A stretch of 55,781 bases of DNA from an uncultured Pelagibacteraceae bacterium. GTDB lineage: Bacteria; Pseudomonadota; Alphaproteobacteria; Pelagibacterales; Pelagibacteraceae. A program made the translations under genes and the position numbers. The notes beneath the pieces were generated by a model. It was not told where the DNA came from and made no database searches. It was given only the letters and a program-made list of their open reading frames with translations. The stretch is from NCBI GenBank assembly GCA_902545825.1, contig CACCHS010000003.1:1-55781 (forward strand), read 5' to 3'. This document shows, piece after piece, positions 30,486-39,913 of this stretch. Position 1 is the stretch's first letter, and each line of letters opens with the position of its first letter.

Positions 30486-31940
30486 ATGGACAATCTTGTA
30501 AAAATAGATCCTTTTGGTTTTAGGGAATATGACGCACGATGGCTTTACCCAGAAAACATAAATCTTGGGGGAATCGTTAATTTAGGAAAAGGTCTTGGAA
30601 GTCAAATAATTCATCACACAAGAAAGAATAATCCAAGAGTTGTAGTGGGTCATGATTATAGATCCTATAGTGAAGAGATAAAAGAAAATTTAAAAAAAGG
30701 TTTAATCTCTACAGGATGTTTCGTAGAGGACTTGGGTTTGTCTCTTTCACCAATGGTTTATTTCGCGCAATTTAATTTAGATAGTGATGCTGTTGCAATG
30801 GTAACAGCAAGTCATAATGAGAATGGTTGGACAGGTGTAAAAATGGGTATCAAAAAAGGCTTAACTCATGCGCCTGAAGAAATGAAAGAACTTAAAGAAA
30901 TCACATTAAAAAGTAAATTTTTAGAAGGAAAAGGAAAGGAAAAGAAAATAGAAAATTTTCAAGATGTTTATAAAAATGATCTAATTAAAAAAAATAAGCT
31001 AAATAAAAAAATAAAAGTAATAGCAGCTTGTGGTAACGGTACAGCTGGTATATTTGCTCCAGATATTTTAAGAGGAATTGGCTGTGAGGTTGTAGAATTG
31101 GATTGTAAATTAGATTGGACATTTCCAAAGTATAATCCAAATCCTGAAGACATGGAAATGTTGCATGCTATAAGTAAAGCTGTAATAGATAATAATGCTG
31201 ACATAGGTTTTGGTTTTGATGGTGATGGCGATAGATGTGGTGTAATAGACAATAAAGGTAAAGAAATTTTTTCAGACAAAATTGGATTACTGATTGCTAG
31301 AAATTTATCAAAAGATCATAAAAAATCTAAATTTGTGGTTGACGTAAAATCAACTGGTTTGTTTAACACTGACAAAATACTAGCTTCAAATAATTGTGAA
31401 ACTATTTATTGGAAAACGGGTCATTCTCATATTAAAAGAAAAGTAAATACCGAAAACGCTTTGGCCGGGTTTGAGAAAAGTGGCCACTTTTTTTTTAATC
31501 AACCTTTAGGCTACGGTTATGATGATGGAATAAATTCTGCAATTCAAGTTTGTCATCTATTAGATAATGAAAATAAAAATATGAGTGAGATAATCAAATC
31601 AATACCAAATACATTTCAATCACCAACTATGGCACCTTTTTGTAAAGATGATGAAAAATATAATGTCGTTGATGAAATAGTGAAACAAATAACGGAAATT
31701 AAAAACAAAAAAATTAAAATTGATAGTCAAGAGATCAAAGATATACTTACTGTAAATGGAATTAGGTTTTCTTTTGAAGATGGTTCTTGGGGTTTAATAA
31801 GGGCTTCCTCTAATAAGCCATCTTTAGTTGTTGTCACAGAAAGTCCATCATCCGAGGAGAGAAAGAAAAAAATTTTTGATTTTATTGATGGCTTGCTTCA
31901 AAAAACTGGCAAAATTGGTGAATACGACCAAAAGATTTAA
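30486..31940 (+). CDS. Phosphomannomutase/phosphoglucomutase
   Basis: REYDARW N-terminus, TASHNENGWTGVKMG, GFDGDGDRCGVID, FEKSGHFFFNQ. Confidence 0.9.
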   Translation: MDNLVKIDPFGFREYDARWLYPENINLGGIVNLGKGLGSQIIHHTRKNNPRVVVGHDYRSYSEEIKENLKKGLISTGCFVEDLGLSLSPMVYFAQFNLDSDAVAMVTASHNENGWTGVKMGIKKGLTHAPEEMKELKEITLKSKFLEGKGKEKKIENFQDVYKNDLIKKNKLNKKIKVIAACGNGTAGIFAPDILRGIGCEVVELDCKLDWTFPKYNPNPEDMEMLHAISKAVIDNNADIGFGFDGDGDRCGVIDNKGKEIFSDKIGLLIARNLSKDHKKSKFVVDVKSTGLFNTDKILASNNCETIYWKTGHSHIKRKVNTENALAGFEKSGHFFFNQPLGYGYDDGINSAIQVCHLLDNENKNMSEIIKSIPNTFQSPTMAPFCKDDEKYNVVDEIVKQITEIKNKKIKIDSQEIKDILTVNGIRFSFEDGSWGLIRASSNKPSLVVVTESPSSEERKKKIFDFIDGLLQKTGKIGEYDQKI

Positions 31941-31948
31941 TAAGTTTA

Positions 31949-32101
31949 ATGTCAAAATTTAAGAGTTTACTTTTAAAATTAAAAAAAAATAAGTATTCAA
32001 AATTTTTTATTTTTAGTGGTTTTATTTTTTTCTTCGTTAAAGGATTAATTTGGTTAATCGTTATATTTTTTGCATACACTGGATTAGAAAATTTTTTTTA
32101 A
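31949..32101 (+). CDS. Hypothetical 50-aa single-TM protein
   Basis: Manual translation MSKFKSLLLKLKKNKYSKFFIFSGFIFFFVKGLIWLIVIFFAYTGLENFF*; basic N-terminus then TM; below the ORF-track length cutoff. Confidence 0.55.
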   Translation: MSKFKSLLLKLKKNKYSKFFIFSGFIFFFVKGLIWLIVIFFAYTGLENFF

Positions 32102-32490
32102 AAAAGGACGTATATCAGAATAAATAATTGAAGAAAATTTATCAAAACTGATAATGCGTGCGAATATTTAAATTTTTTTTCTTGATTACTGTCCTTAAAT
32201 TTATTGATTAATGGCATTAATATAAAATTTGAAATTATAAATAATAAAGAAATTACAAGAATTAAAAAGAAATCAGTCGTTATTTGTTGAATGAGATAAA
32301 AGCATATAACGCATGTTAAGCTTAATGCTAAATTTGTTAGATAATAATATGGAAATATTTTTCTTATAAATTTTCTTGAGGCATTTTCGTCTAAGACTGT
32401 GAAAGTAATAGGCGCAACAATAAATGAGAAAAATAGCATGATACCGAGAATTCCAGACGCCAAATAATAAGGTATATTGTCAATAATCAT
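32098..32490 (-). CDS. DUF4149-like membrane protein
   Basis: 130 aa, four predicted TM segments, ILGIMLFFSFIVAPITFTVLDENASRKFIRKIFPYYY. Confidence 0.7.
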   Translation of the reverse strand: MIIDNIPYYLASGILGIMLFFSFIVAPITFTVLDENASRKFIRKIFPYYYLTNLALSLTCVICFYLIQQITTDFFLILVISLLFIISNFILMPLINKFKDSNQEKKFKYSHALSVLINFLQLFILIYVLF

Positions 32491-32807
32491 TAAATAACAA
32501 CTTCAAAACCTTCAAAGTTAGGAGCTCCGATATAAAGATCTTTATGTTGACCAGCATTTTTATGTGCCAATCTAAAAGCCTCTGATTTGGTCCAATTTAT
32601 AAAATGTTCTTTAGTTTCCCAAATACTGTGAGAAGCATACAATGTGTGATTTTCAAACTTATTACCTTTTATTAAATTAAAATTTTTAAAGCCAGGAACT
32701 CCTTTAAGGTGAGTATCTCTATCACTCCAAACTTTCTCAAAGTTTTCTTCTTTTCCCAAAACAATTTTAAATCTATTCATTGCTATAAACATGCTTATTA
32801 CTAGCAT
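32490..32807 (-). CDS. Antibiotic biosynthesis monooxygenase / heme-degrading-like (ABM fold) protein
   Basis: RFKIVLGKEENFEKVWSDRDTHLKGVPGFKNFNLIKG, WETKEHFINWTKSEAFRLAH; true start probably at MFIAMN or MNRF. Confidence 0.75.
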   Translation of the reverse strand: MLVISMFIAMNRFKIVLGKEENFEKVWSDRDTHLKGVPGFKNFNLIKGNKFENHTLYASHSIWETKEHFINWTKSEAFRLAHKNAGQHKDLYIGAPNFEGFEVVI

Positions 32808-32888
32808 CCGAAACTAAAAGTTTTTTTTCTAATTTGTCGCATCATAAAATTAAAAAATTTGACTATTTAAAACATAGAAAGGAAATTT

Positions 32889-33095
32889 ATGAAAAAATTA
32901 ATAATTATATTATCTTTAATTTGTTTTACAGGGTCTGCATTTGCAGGATCTTGTCCGATGATGGCAAAACAAATTGATGAAAAAATTGCAGAAGCGCAAA
33001 AACTTAGAGATGAAGGTATGAAAGCTCATGACTCTGGTAACCATGGAAAGTCTGAAGAATTATTAAATAGTGCTTTAGAGCTTTTTAAAGGTTAA
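32889..33095 (+). CDS. Small exported protein with signal peptide
   Basis: 68 aa; MKKLIIILSLICFTGSAFAG signal peptide, then SCPMMAKQIDEKIAEAQKLRDEGMKAHDSGNHGKSEELLNSALELF. Confidence 0.75.
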   Translation: MKKLIIILSLICFTGSAFAGSCPMMAKQIDEKIAEAQKLRDEGMKAHDSGNHGKSEELLNSALELFKG

Positions 33096-33125
33096 TGAAT
33101 TGAAAAAGGGGATAATATAATTTAT

Positions 33126-33608
33126 ATGTCCCCTTATTCTAAAATGAAAATTTCTGAAAATAAAAAAGCTCCAAACTTTAAGCTTCCCTCTACAAATGGT
33201 TCAATATTTGAATTAAGTAAGATTAAAAATAAAAATATAATTTTATATTTTTATCCTAAAGATGATACTCCTGGATGTACTTTAGAGTCTCGAGACTTTA
33301 GTAAACTTAATGGTTTAATATTAAAAAATAATACGGTCGTTTATGGTATATCGGCTGATAATATAGAAACCCATTTAAAATTTAAAAAAAAATATAAACT
33401 TAAATTTGATTTATTATCTGATGAAAAAAAAAAAGTATTAAAAAAATATGGTGTGTGGGGTAAAAAAAAATTTCTTGGAAAAGAATATATGGGTATTATT
33501 AGAACTACTATAATTATAAAAGCTAATGGAAAAGTTCACAAAGTTTGGCATAATGTTCGAGTTAAAGATCATGCTAAAGAAGTTTTTGAGGAAATTAAAA
33601 ATATTTAA
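33126..33608 (+). CDS. bcp: Thioredoxin-dependent peroxiredoxin, BCP/PrxQ
   Basis: YFYPKDDTPGCTLESRDF, GISADNIETHLKF. Confidence 0.93.
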   Translation: MSPYSKMKISENKKAPNFKLPSTNGSIFELSKIKNKNIILYFYPKDDTPGCTLESRDFSKLNGLILKNNTVVYGISADNIETHLKFKKKYKLKFDLLSDEKKKVLKKYGVWGKKKFLGKEYMGIIRTTIIIKANGKVHKVWHNVRVKDHAKEVFEEIKNI

Positions 33609-33616
33609 TTTTACAA

Positions 33617-34063
33617 ATGAAAAAAGATAGATCCAAACCACTTATGCTATATGTGGCTGAAAAGATCTACACTAGTGTAACTAAAATAAAAAAAGATAAT
33701 CCTGGTATCACTATAATAGAAGCAATTGAAATGTTTTCAACTTCGAAAGAATATATCGAGATAAAATGTGGAAATTTTCATAACCAATTGTTTGATGACA
33801 TAAAAGAAAATAATTACGTTAATAAAGAAACAAAACTAAAAATTCCAGAGGAAACAATAAATCTGTTAAAAGTTCAAAAAGACTCAGTAATGGAAAAACT
33901 TAATTTTTCAAATAATACATATTTTGCAAAAAGTTCATTTCCTTTGTCGAATACTCAAAATTCTTTTGATCTGTTATGGCGTATGTGTGAAAGTTATGAG
34001 CTATGGTGTAAAGAAGTAGACAAAAAAGATCTGATTAAACTAAATATAACTGCTGAAAATTAA
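33617..34063 (+). CDS. Hypothetical protein
   Basis: 148 aa ORF filling the gap between bcp and a convergent gene; no family recognised. Confidence 0.65.
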   Translation: MKKDRSKPLMLYVAEKIYTSVTKIKKDNPGITIIEAIEMFSTSKEYIEIKCGNFHNQLFDDIKENNYVNKETKLKIPEETINLLKVQKDSVMEKLNFSNNTYFAKSSFPLSNTQNSFDLLWRMCESYELWCKEVDKKDLIKLNITAEN

Positions 34064-34066
34064 TTC

Positions 34067-34900
34067 TTAAAGGTTCAAAAATCTATATATAAAAATTGTT
34101 CCAATAATATAAAGAAATATCCCAAAAAATCTTTGAACTTTTATTTTATCCATAGAATGAACTGTATTAGCTCCTACTCTAGCCATAATAGTTGTAATTG
34201 GAACAAAAATTAGAAAAGCTGGAATGTTTATAAAACCGATACTGAATGGAAGATTTGTTCTCAATAAAGTTCCTGATGTAAAAAATCCAATCGCTCCAAA
34301 TAAAGAAATTATAAATCCTATTGATGCCGCGGTGCCAATAGCCTTTTTAATAGAATAGCCAAAATACTTTAGTATTGGCACATTAATCATTGCCCCAGTA
34401 ATTCCCATTGGTGCAGAAACAAATCCGGAAAATAAACCTAATATTATTTTAGATAATATATTAAATTTTGCTTTAAACTTTTTTGAGTTTTCTTGAATTA
34501 ATAGTAAGTAGGCCCCAAAAAAATACACAATAACTGAAAAAAGTAGAACCAAGGTTTTTGTATTTAAAAATGAGGCTAATAATGTTCCAAATATAACCCC
34601 TATACCTACAAATAAGCCAAATGTTTTTAATAAATTAAAATCTACTGCTCTATGTTTTCTATGTGTCATAACAGAAGCTGATGACGTCATAATAGTTATT
34701 GAAAATGCAGTACCAACAGATAAATGCATTATGTATTGTTTATCGATAATTAATGTATCAAAAATAAAAAAAAGAAAAGGTACAGATATTAACCCTCCCC
34801 CTATTCCAAATAATCCAGCACAGAAACCAACTGGAATTGCAGCAATAATCATCAAAAGGATGAAAAAAATATAATTATTGGATGAAATTATATCAATCAA
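34067..34900 (-). CDS. TauE/SafE family membrane permease (paralog A)
   Basis: GFCAGLFGIGGGLISVPFLFF, second half GFVSAPMGITGAMINVPIL; TauE/SafE repeats. Confidence 0.85.
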   Translation of the reverse strand: MIDIISSNNYIFFILLMIIAAIPVGFCAGLFGIGGGLISVPFLFFIFDTLIIDKQYIMHLSVGTAFSITIMTSSASVMTHRKHRAVDFNLLKTFGLFVGIGVIFGTLLASFLNTKTLVLLFSVIVYFFGAYLLLIQENSKKFKAKFNILSKIILGLFSGFVSAPMGITGAMINVPILKYFGYSIKKAIGTAASIGFIISLFGAIGFFTSGTLLRTNLPFSIGFINIPAFLIFVPITTIMARVGANTVHSMDKIKVQRFFGIFLYIIGTIFIYRFLNL

Positions 34901-34930
34901 AAGGACCTACAAATATTTTGGTCTTTAAGA

Positions 34931-36235
34931 TTATAAATATTTTTTAAGTTTATCTGAAACATTAATTTTTTTATTGTTAACGTAATTTTCGTGATTTTGT
35001 TCAATATCTTTCAGTTCATATAGATAGTTCACCATAATTCCAAATGATCTTTGAAATCCAACTTCTGAAACGTTAGCATTAATATTTATATCATCTATTA
35101 TTGCTCCATTACCTAGGTGAAATCTACTTACGTCATTAATAGGAAAGCCTTTTTTGTTTTTTTCATTTGTTAGATAGTGCATTACTAATTTAATCATTGA
35201 CTCTTTATTCCCCAAAATTCTAGTATCACCAATTTTTAAATCTGCTGATTTAAGAAAATTGATACTCTCTGGAGGAAAACCAGTAATTATTTTAATTTTT
35301 TCATCTTCTAAATATGAGAACCAGTCTCTAAAGCCAGGTATTGGTGATAAGGTTCCAAAGTTTTTAATGTGCGGAAGTTCTTCCTGAATTTCATAAACAA
35401 CTCTCTTAATTAAAAAATTCCCAAGTGTAACTCTTGATAAACCCTCTTGACAATTGCTAATAGAGTAAAAGGTTGCAGTATCATTTTTTTTATTTCCTGC
35501 AGTTGTTGGTTTAAGTAATTCTTGTATTGACTTGCCTAAGCCTTTTGTTAAAGCTACCTGCACAAATATAATTGGTTCATCATCGAGTGCTGGATGAAAA
35601 TAGGAAAAAAATCTTCTATCCTCACCCAATCTTATTTTAAGATCATTCATATCTTTAATATGATGAACTCTCTCATACTTAATAATTTTTTCTAATATTG
35701 CAGCTTTTGTTTCCCAAGTTATTTTTTCTAACTTTAAAAAACCTGGATTAAACCATGATTTAAATAAATGCCTTAAATCATTATCTAATGGGGTAAGCTC
35801 TTGATTATCTTTAAGAAAACTTATTAGATCCTCTCTTATACTTAAAATCACAGGTGTTCCATTAGGCGCCATATTCATTCTTGTAAATAATTCTCTTCTT
35901 TGACCTTCAGCAATTCTAAATAACTCAAATAAATTTTTATCGTCTTGTTTTTTCTTATATATATCTATAGCTGCCTCTACCTTACTATGACTTGGTTTAT
36001 ATTTTTCGTTAATCTTTTTAAAAAATAACAATTTATTTTCATGAGACAAAGTTTGATATAAATCTGTTACGTCTCTTGCAACTGTAATACCAAATGCAGC
36101 TCCTTTATTTGAAAGCAAATCATCGCAAAGTGTAATTATAGTTTCGACATCATTTTTTTTTACAACTGTGCTTTTTTTAAATAATTTTTTTCCAGCGTCA
36201 GCAATTGATGAAATTATATCTTTTAAATTAAACAT
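34931..36235 (-). CDS. Malonyl-CoA decarboxylase
   Basis: EPIIFVQVALTKGL, FYSISNCQEGLSRVTLGNFLIKRVV, FGTLSPIPGFRDWF; 434 aa. Confidence 0.9.
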   Translation of the reverse strand: MFNLKDIISSIADAGKKLFKKSTVVKKNDVETIITLCDDLLSNKGAAFGITVARDVTDLYQTLSHENKLLFFKKINEKYKPSHSKVEAAIDIYKKKQDDKNLFELFRIAEGQRRELFTRMNMAPNGTPVILSIREDLISFLKDNQELTPLDNDLRHLFKSWFNPGFLKLEKITWETKAAILEKIIKYERVHHIKDMNDLKIRLGEDRRFFSYFHPALDDEPIIFVQVALTKGLGKSIQELLKPTTAGNKKNDTATFYSISNCQEGLSRVTLGNFLIKRVVYEIQEELPHIKNFGTLSPIPGFRDWFSYLEDEKIKIITGFPPESINFLKSADLKIGDTRILGNKESMIKLVMHYLTNEKNKKGFPINDVSRFHLGNGAIIDDININANVSEVGFQRSFGIMVNYLYELKDIEQNHENYVNNKKINVSDKLKKYL

Positions 36236-36254
36236 TTTATTATCTATATATTAA

Positions 36255-37091
36255 TTAACTTATATTTAAATATTCAATAAATGATCTTACTGAAACAGCT
36301 ATTAGAAATGTTCCAAAAATCTTACTTAATAATTTTTTATCTATTCTATAGACAGCTTTAGCACCTAAACGTGCCATTATCATTGTCACAGGAACAAATA
36401 CCAAAAAACCTAACAAGTTTATATAGCCAAAACTAAAAGGCGTCGTTACATTATTAACAATTTTTCCTCCAGTAATCATTGTAATTGTACCACTTACAGC
36501 GATTAAAAATCCTACTGCAGCTGCAGTTCCAATAGATTTTCGGATATCGTAACCAAAAGTTCTCATAAAAGGAACCATTAAAGAACCGCCTCCAATTCCT
36601 AATGGAACAGATATAAAGCCAATTATTACACCAGATATTTTTTTTACAAAGTCTGATATGGTTTTTGGATTATCAACCAACTTTTCTCTTAAAAAAATAA
36701 AAAATAGTCCAACCATAAAAGCAAAAATTGAGAAAAATAAAACTAAAGCAGGTGTTTTCATATTTACAGCCAAAAAAGTTCCAGCAATTACACCTGCAAC
36801 TATAAATAAACCAAAAGACTTAACCATTTTAAAATCAACGGCATCATATTCCATATGAGTTTTGGTAGAAATAATTGAAGTTGGAATTATTATTGCTAAC
36901 GAAGTTCCAACTGATAAATGCATTCTTGTAACAATATCGAAATCCAAAACTGTAAAAGCATAATACAAAGCTGGAACCATAATTATTCCACCACCCACAC
37001 CTAAAAGTCCAGCCATAAAACCAGCGATAGCTGCTGCTAATGCAAGAACTGATAATAAATTAATTATCTCATTTAAATTTAAAGCTTCCAT
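36255..37091 (-). CDS. TauE/SafE family membrane permease (paralog B)
   Basis: GFMAGLLGVGGGIIMVPALYY, GFISVPLGIGGGSLMVPFM; clearly similar to 34067-34900. Confidence 0.87.
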   Translation of the reverse strand: MEALNLNEIINLLSVLALAAAIAGFMAGLLGVGGGIIMVPALYYAFTVLDFDIVTRMHLSVGTSLAIIIPTSIISTKTHMEYDAVDFKMVKSFGLFIVAGVIAGTFLAVNMKTPALVLFFSIFAFMVGLFFIFLREKLVDNPKTISDFVKKISGVIIGFISVPLGIGGGSLMVPFMRTFGYDIRKSIGTAAAVGFLIAVSGTITMITGGKIVNNVTTPFSFGYINLLGFLVFVPVTMIMARLGAKAVYRIDKKLLSKIFGTFLIAVSVRSFIEYLNIS

Positions 37092-38095
37092 TAAGTATTT
37101 GCCTGATTAGCCTTTTCGTTATTTTGTACAATTGTCATTATGTGTTTAGATTTTTGGAAATCAGAGTCTCTTGCCATCATATTATCACTTAAATACTTCT
37201 TCCATTCTTTAGAACCAGGTTGACCAAAATAAAGTCCTACAGTATGTCTCATGACCTGGTTTACTTTTGTTCCAAGTTTAATTTCTTCCTCCAGATATTT
37301 TAGAATTTGTTTTACAATTTTCTCGCGTGATGAAATATTTGAGTTTTTAAAAATAACATTTTCAATATCTTTAAGGAAATAAGGATTTTGATAAATTGCT
37401 CTACCAATCATTACACCATCACAAAAATTTAAATGTTTTTGTATTTGATCGGTGTCAGTAATTCCACCATTAATAATAATTTCTAGATCAGGATTTGATT
37501 TTTTAATATCATAAACCATCTGATAATTTAGTTTAGGAATATTTAAATTTTGTTTTGGTGTTAAGCCTTTTAGTATTGCTTTTCTTGCATGAAGAATAAT
37601 TGTTTTACAGCCTGAGCTCTTCATTTTATTAATAAACATATTTAGATAGTCAAATTCTTCAGTATCATCAAAGCCTATTCTAGTTTTTGCAGTCACTGGA
37701 ATATTGCAAGAGTTTTTCATTTCCGCTAAACACTCGGATACAAGATCTGGTTCTTTCATTAAACAAGCTCCGAAGGAATTTTTTTGAACCTTTTTACTTG
37801 GACAGCCTAAATTAATATTCACTTCGTCATAACCATAATCCTCTGCTATCTTTGCTACCTCTGCTAATTCCTTTTTGTCAGAACCTCCAACTTGTAAAGC
37901 TAATGGTTTCTCTAAATTATTGAATTTTAAAAGTTTATGTTTATCTCCACGTAAAACAGCTTTGGTTACAACCATCTCTGTATACAGCATCACATTTTTA
38001 CTAATTAATCTTAAAAAGTAACGATCATGGCGATCGGTGCAGTCCATCATAGGTGCTACCGAAACTTTTCTATTTATTTTTTTTTTAGTATCCAA
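37091..38095 (-). CDS. dusA: tRNA-dihydrouridine synthase DusA
   Basis: VAPMMDCTDRHDRYFLRL, EVNINLGCPSKKVQ, TAKTRIGFD, INGGI. Confidence 0.92.
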   Translation of the reverse strand: MDTKKKINRKVSVAPMMDCTDRHDRYFLRLISKNVMLYTEMVVTKAVLRGDKHKLLKFNNLEKPLALQVGGSDKKELAEVAKIAEDYGYDEVNINLGCPSKKVQKNSFGACLMKEPDLVSECLAEMKNSCNIPVTAKTRIGFDDTEEFDYLNMFINKMKSSGCKTIILHARKAILKGLTPKQNLNIPKLNYQMVYDIKKSNPDLEIIINGGITDTDQIQKHLNFCDGVMIGRAIYQNPYFLKDIENVIFKNSNISSREKIVKQILKYLEEEIKLGTKVNQVMRHTVGLYFGQPGSKEWKKYLSDNMMARDSDFQKSKHIMTIVQNNEKANQANT

Positions 38096-39416
38096 GTGCT
38101 TTACCCATAATTTTATCAGGTAACCAAGTAACGATCTCAGGAAATATACATAAAATTACTATAGCTAAAGCCATTATTATCATAAATGGTATAGATCCTT
38201 TTAAAATTTCTGACAAACTAACGTCTGGAGTAATTCCTTTTATAATATAAAGATTTAAACCTACGGGTGGCGTTATTAAACCAATTTCCATATTTATGGT
38301 AAATACTATTGCAAACCAATAAGGATCAAAACCTAATGTTGTAATCACAGGTAATAATATTGCTGAAGTCATAACAATGACTGCAACTGGAGGCAAAAAG
38401 AAACCTGCTATTAAAAGAAATATATTTATTAAAATGAATACTACCCATTTGTTAGAGCTTAAATCAACCATACTCTGCGCTAAAGATTGAGTTACATAAA
38501 GTTGTGATAGAGTAAATGCAAAAAGATAAGAGGCAGCAATAATGAACATTATCATTACGCTTTCCTTCATTGAAACTTTAACTATGTTCCAAATCTTTTT
38601 TGGCTGATAAATTTTATAAACAACAGCAATTAATACAAAAACTAAAAATGCTCCTACACCAGATGCCTCCGATGGTGTTGCCACTCCTCCATAAAGAACA
38701 TACAAAACACCCGCTATGATCGCTAAGAAAGGAAGAATTCTTGGTAATACTTCAAGTTTTTCTTTTAAGGTTGGCTTTACTCTATTTCTTAATGCTTTTG
38801 CTGCATCTTTATCAATAAAATAACTATGAATTAACGCCCATATAGCAAACATACCTGCCAACATAAATCCTGGAATAAGACCACATAAAAACAATCTACC
38901 AATAGATGTACCAGTTGCAATTCCGTAAACAATTAAAACAATGCTTGGAGGAATTAAAACTCCTAAAGTTCCACCTGCTGCTATTGTTCCCGTTGCAATT
39001 TGATCTGAATATCCTCTTTTTCTCATTTCTGGTATTCCCATTGTTCCAATCGCTGCACAAGTTGCGGGGCTTGATCCACTTAAAGCTGCAAAAATTGAAC
39101 AAGCTCCAATATTAGAAATTACTAATCCTCCTGGTACTCTCCAGAGCCACCTATCTAATCCTGTATATAAATCTTTTCCAGCTGGAGAATTTGCTACAGC
39201 CATTCCCATCAAAATGAACATTGGTATAGAAAGCAAAACAAATGAGTTAAGTCCTGCAAAAAATGTTTCAGCAAAAACATCGAGCATTTGAAAACCTTCG
39301 AATGATACTAACAATGCAATCGAAACAAAACTCAAACCAAAAGCAATTGGAATCCCAGAAAAAAGTACCAATAAAGTAAAAACTGCAACAATTAAAGCTA
39401 TTATCAATGGATCCAT
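38085..39416 (-). CDS. dctM: TRAP transporter large permease DctM
   Basis: 443 aa polytopic; GIPIAFGLSFV, SIPMFILMGMAV, LSGSSPATCAAIGTMGIPEM, GGTLGVLIPPSI. Confidence 0.93.
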   Translation of the reverse strand: MDPLIIALIVAVFTLLVLFSGIPIAFGLSFVSIALLVSFEGFQMLDVFAETFFAGLNSFVLLSIPMFILMGMAVANSPAGKDLYTGLDRWLWRVPGGLVISNIGACSIFAALSGSSPATCAAIGTMGIPEMRKRGYSDQIATGTIAAGGTLGVLIPPSIVLIVYGIATGTSIGRLFLCGLIPGFMLAGMFAIWALIHSYFIDKDAAKALRNRVKPTLKEKLEVLPRILPFLAIIAGVLYVLYGGVATPSEASGVGAFLVFVLIAVVYKIYQPKKIWNIVKVSMKESVMIMFIIAASYLFAFTLSQLYVTQSLAQSMVDLSSNKWVVFILINIFLLIAGFFLPPVAVIVMTSAILLPVITTLGFDPYWFAIVFTINMEIGLITPPVGLNLYIIKGITPDVSLSEILKGSIPFMIIMALAIVILCIFPEIVTWLPDKIMGKALGY

Positions 39417-39911
39417 TTAATTATAATCCTCATCATCAATTAATTTAATAATTTCTGCTATGTACTGTAATATCATCAATAAAGCACCTAGCATCATTGA
39501 TGAGTATGGTATCCATAATGGTGGATCCCAAACTGTACCTGTAGAGTAATTTTTGGTAAATGCCTCCTCTACCATTAAAAATCCAAAATAAAATAAAATT
39601 AAGAAAAATAACAAACTTATAGAAGATGTAAAAATCTTTAATCTAATAATATTTTTCTTTGATAAAAAATCGTAAATCCATTCCATACTAACATGAGCTT
39701 TCTCACTAAGTACATAAACACTTCCTATAAAAGTTGAGGCAACTAATAACATAGTGACAAGTTCTGTTTGCCATGTGATTGCTCTTTGAAAAAAATATCT
39801 TTCAAAAACAAGCTCAACTATTACCAAGATTGATAAGAGTAATGCTAATACAGCAAAAGCACCACATGCTTTAGCTATTAAGTCACAAAACTGAAGATAT
39901 TTTTTTTTCAT
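39417..39911 (-). CDS. dctQ: TRAP transporter small permease DctQ
   Basis: 164 aa, four TM, WQTELVTMLLVASTFIGSVYVLSEKAHVSMEWIYD; between dctM and dctP. Confidence 0.9.
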   Translation of the reverse strand: MKKKYLQFCDLIAKACGAFAVLALLLSILVIVELVFERYFFQRAITWQTELVTMLLVASTFIGSVYVLSEKAHVSMEWIYDFLSKKNIIRLKIFTSSISLLFFLILFYFGFLMVEEAFTKNYSTGTVWDPPLWIPYSSMMLGALLMILQYIAEIIKLIDDEDYN

Positions 39912-39913
39912 AA

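Noticed and set aside
30968-31279. 103-aa minus-strand ORF opposite phosphohexomutase
   Set aside because: Shadow ORF of a well-supported CDS; low-complexity Ser/Pro/Ile composition.
31882-32079. 65-aa minus-strand ORF overlapping the phosphohexomutase end
   Set aside because: Overlaps two plus-strand coding candidates; no motif.
34894-34927. Imperfect AAAGGACC...GGTCTTT inverted repeat between the malonyl-CoA decarboxylase and TauE/SafE genes
   Set aside because: Needs a bulge and has a long loop; too weak to call a terminator.
38896-39115. Two overlapping 68-69-aa ORFs within dctM
   Set aside because: Alternate-frame translations of a conserved TRAP permease gene.
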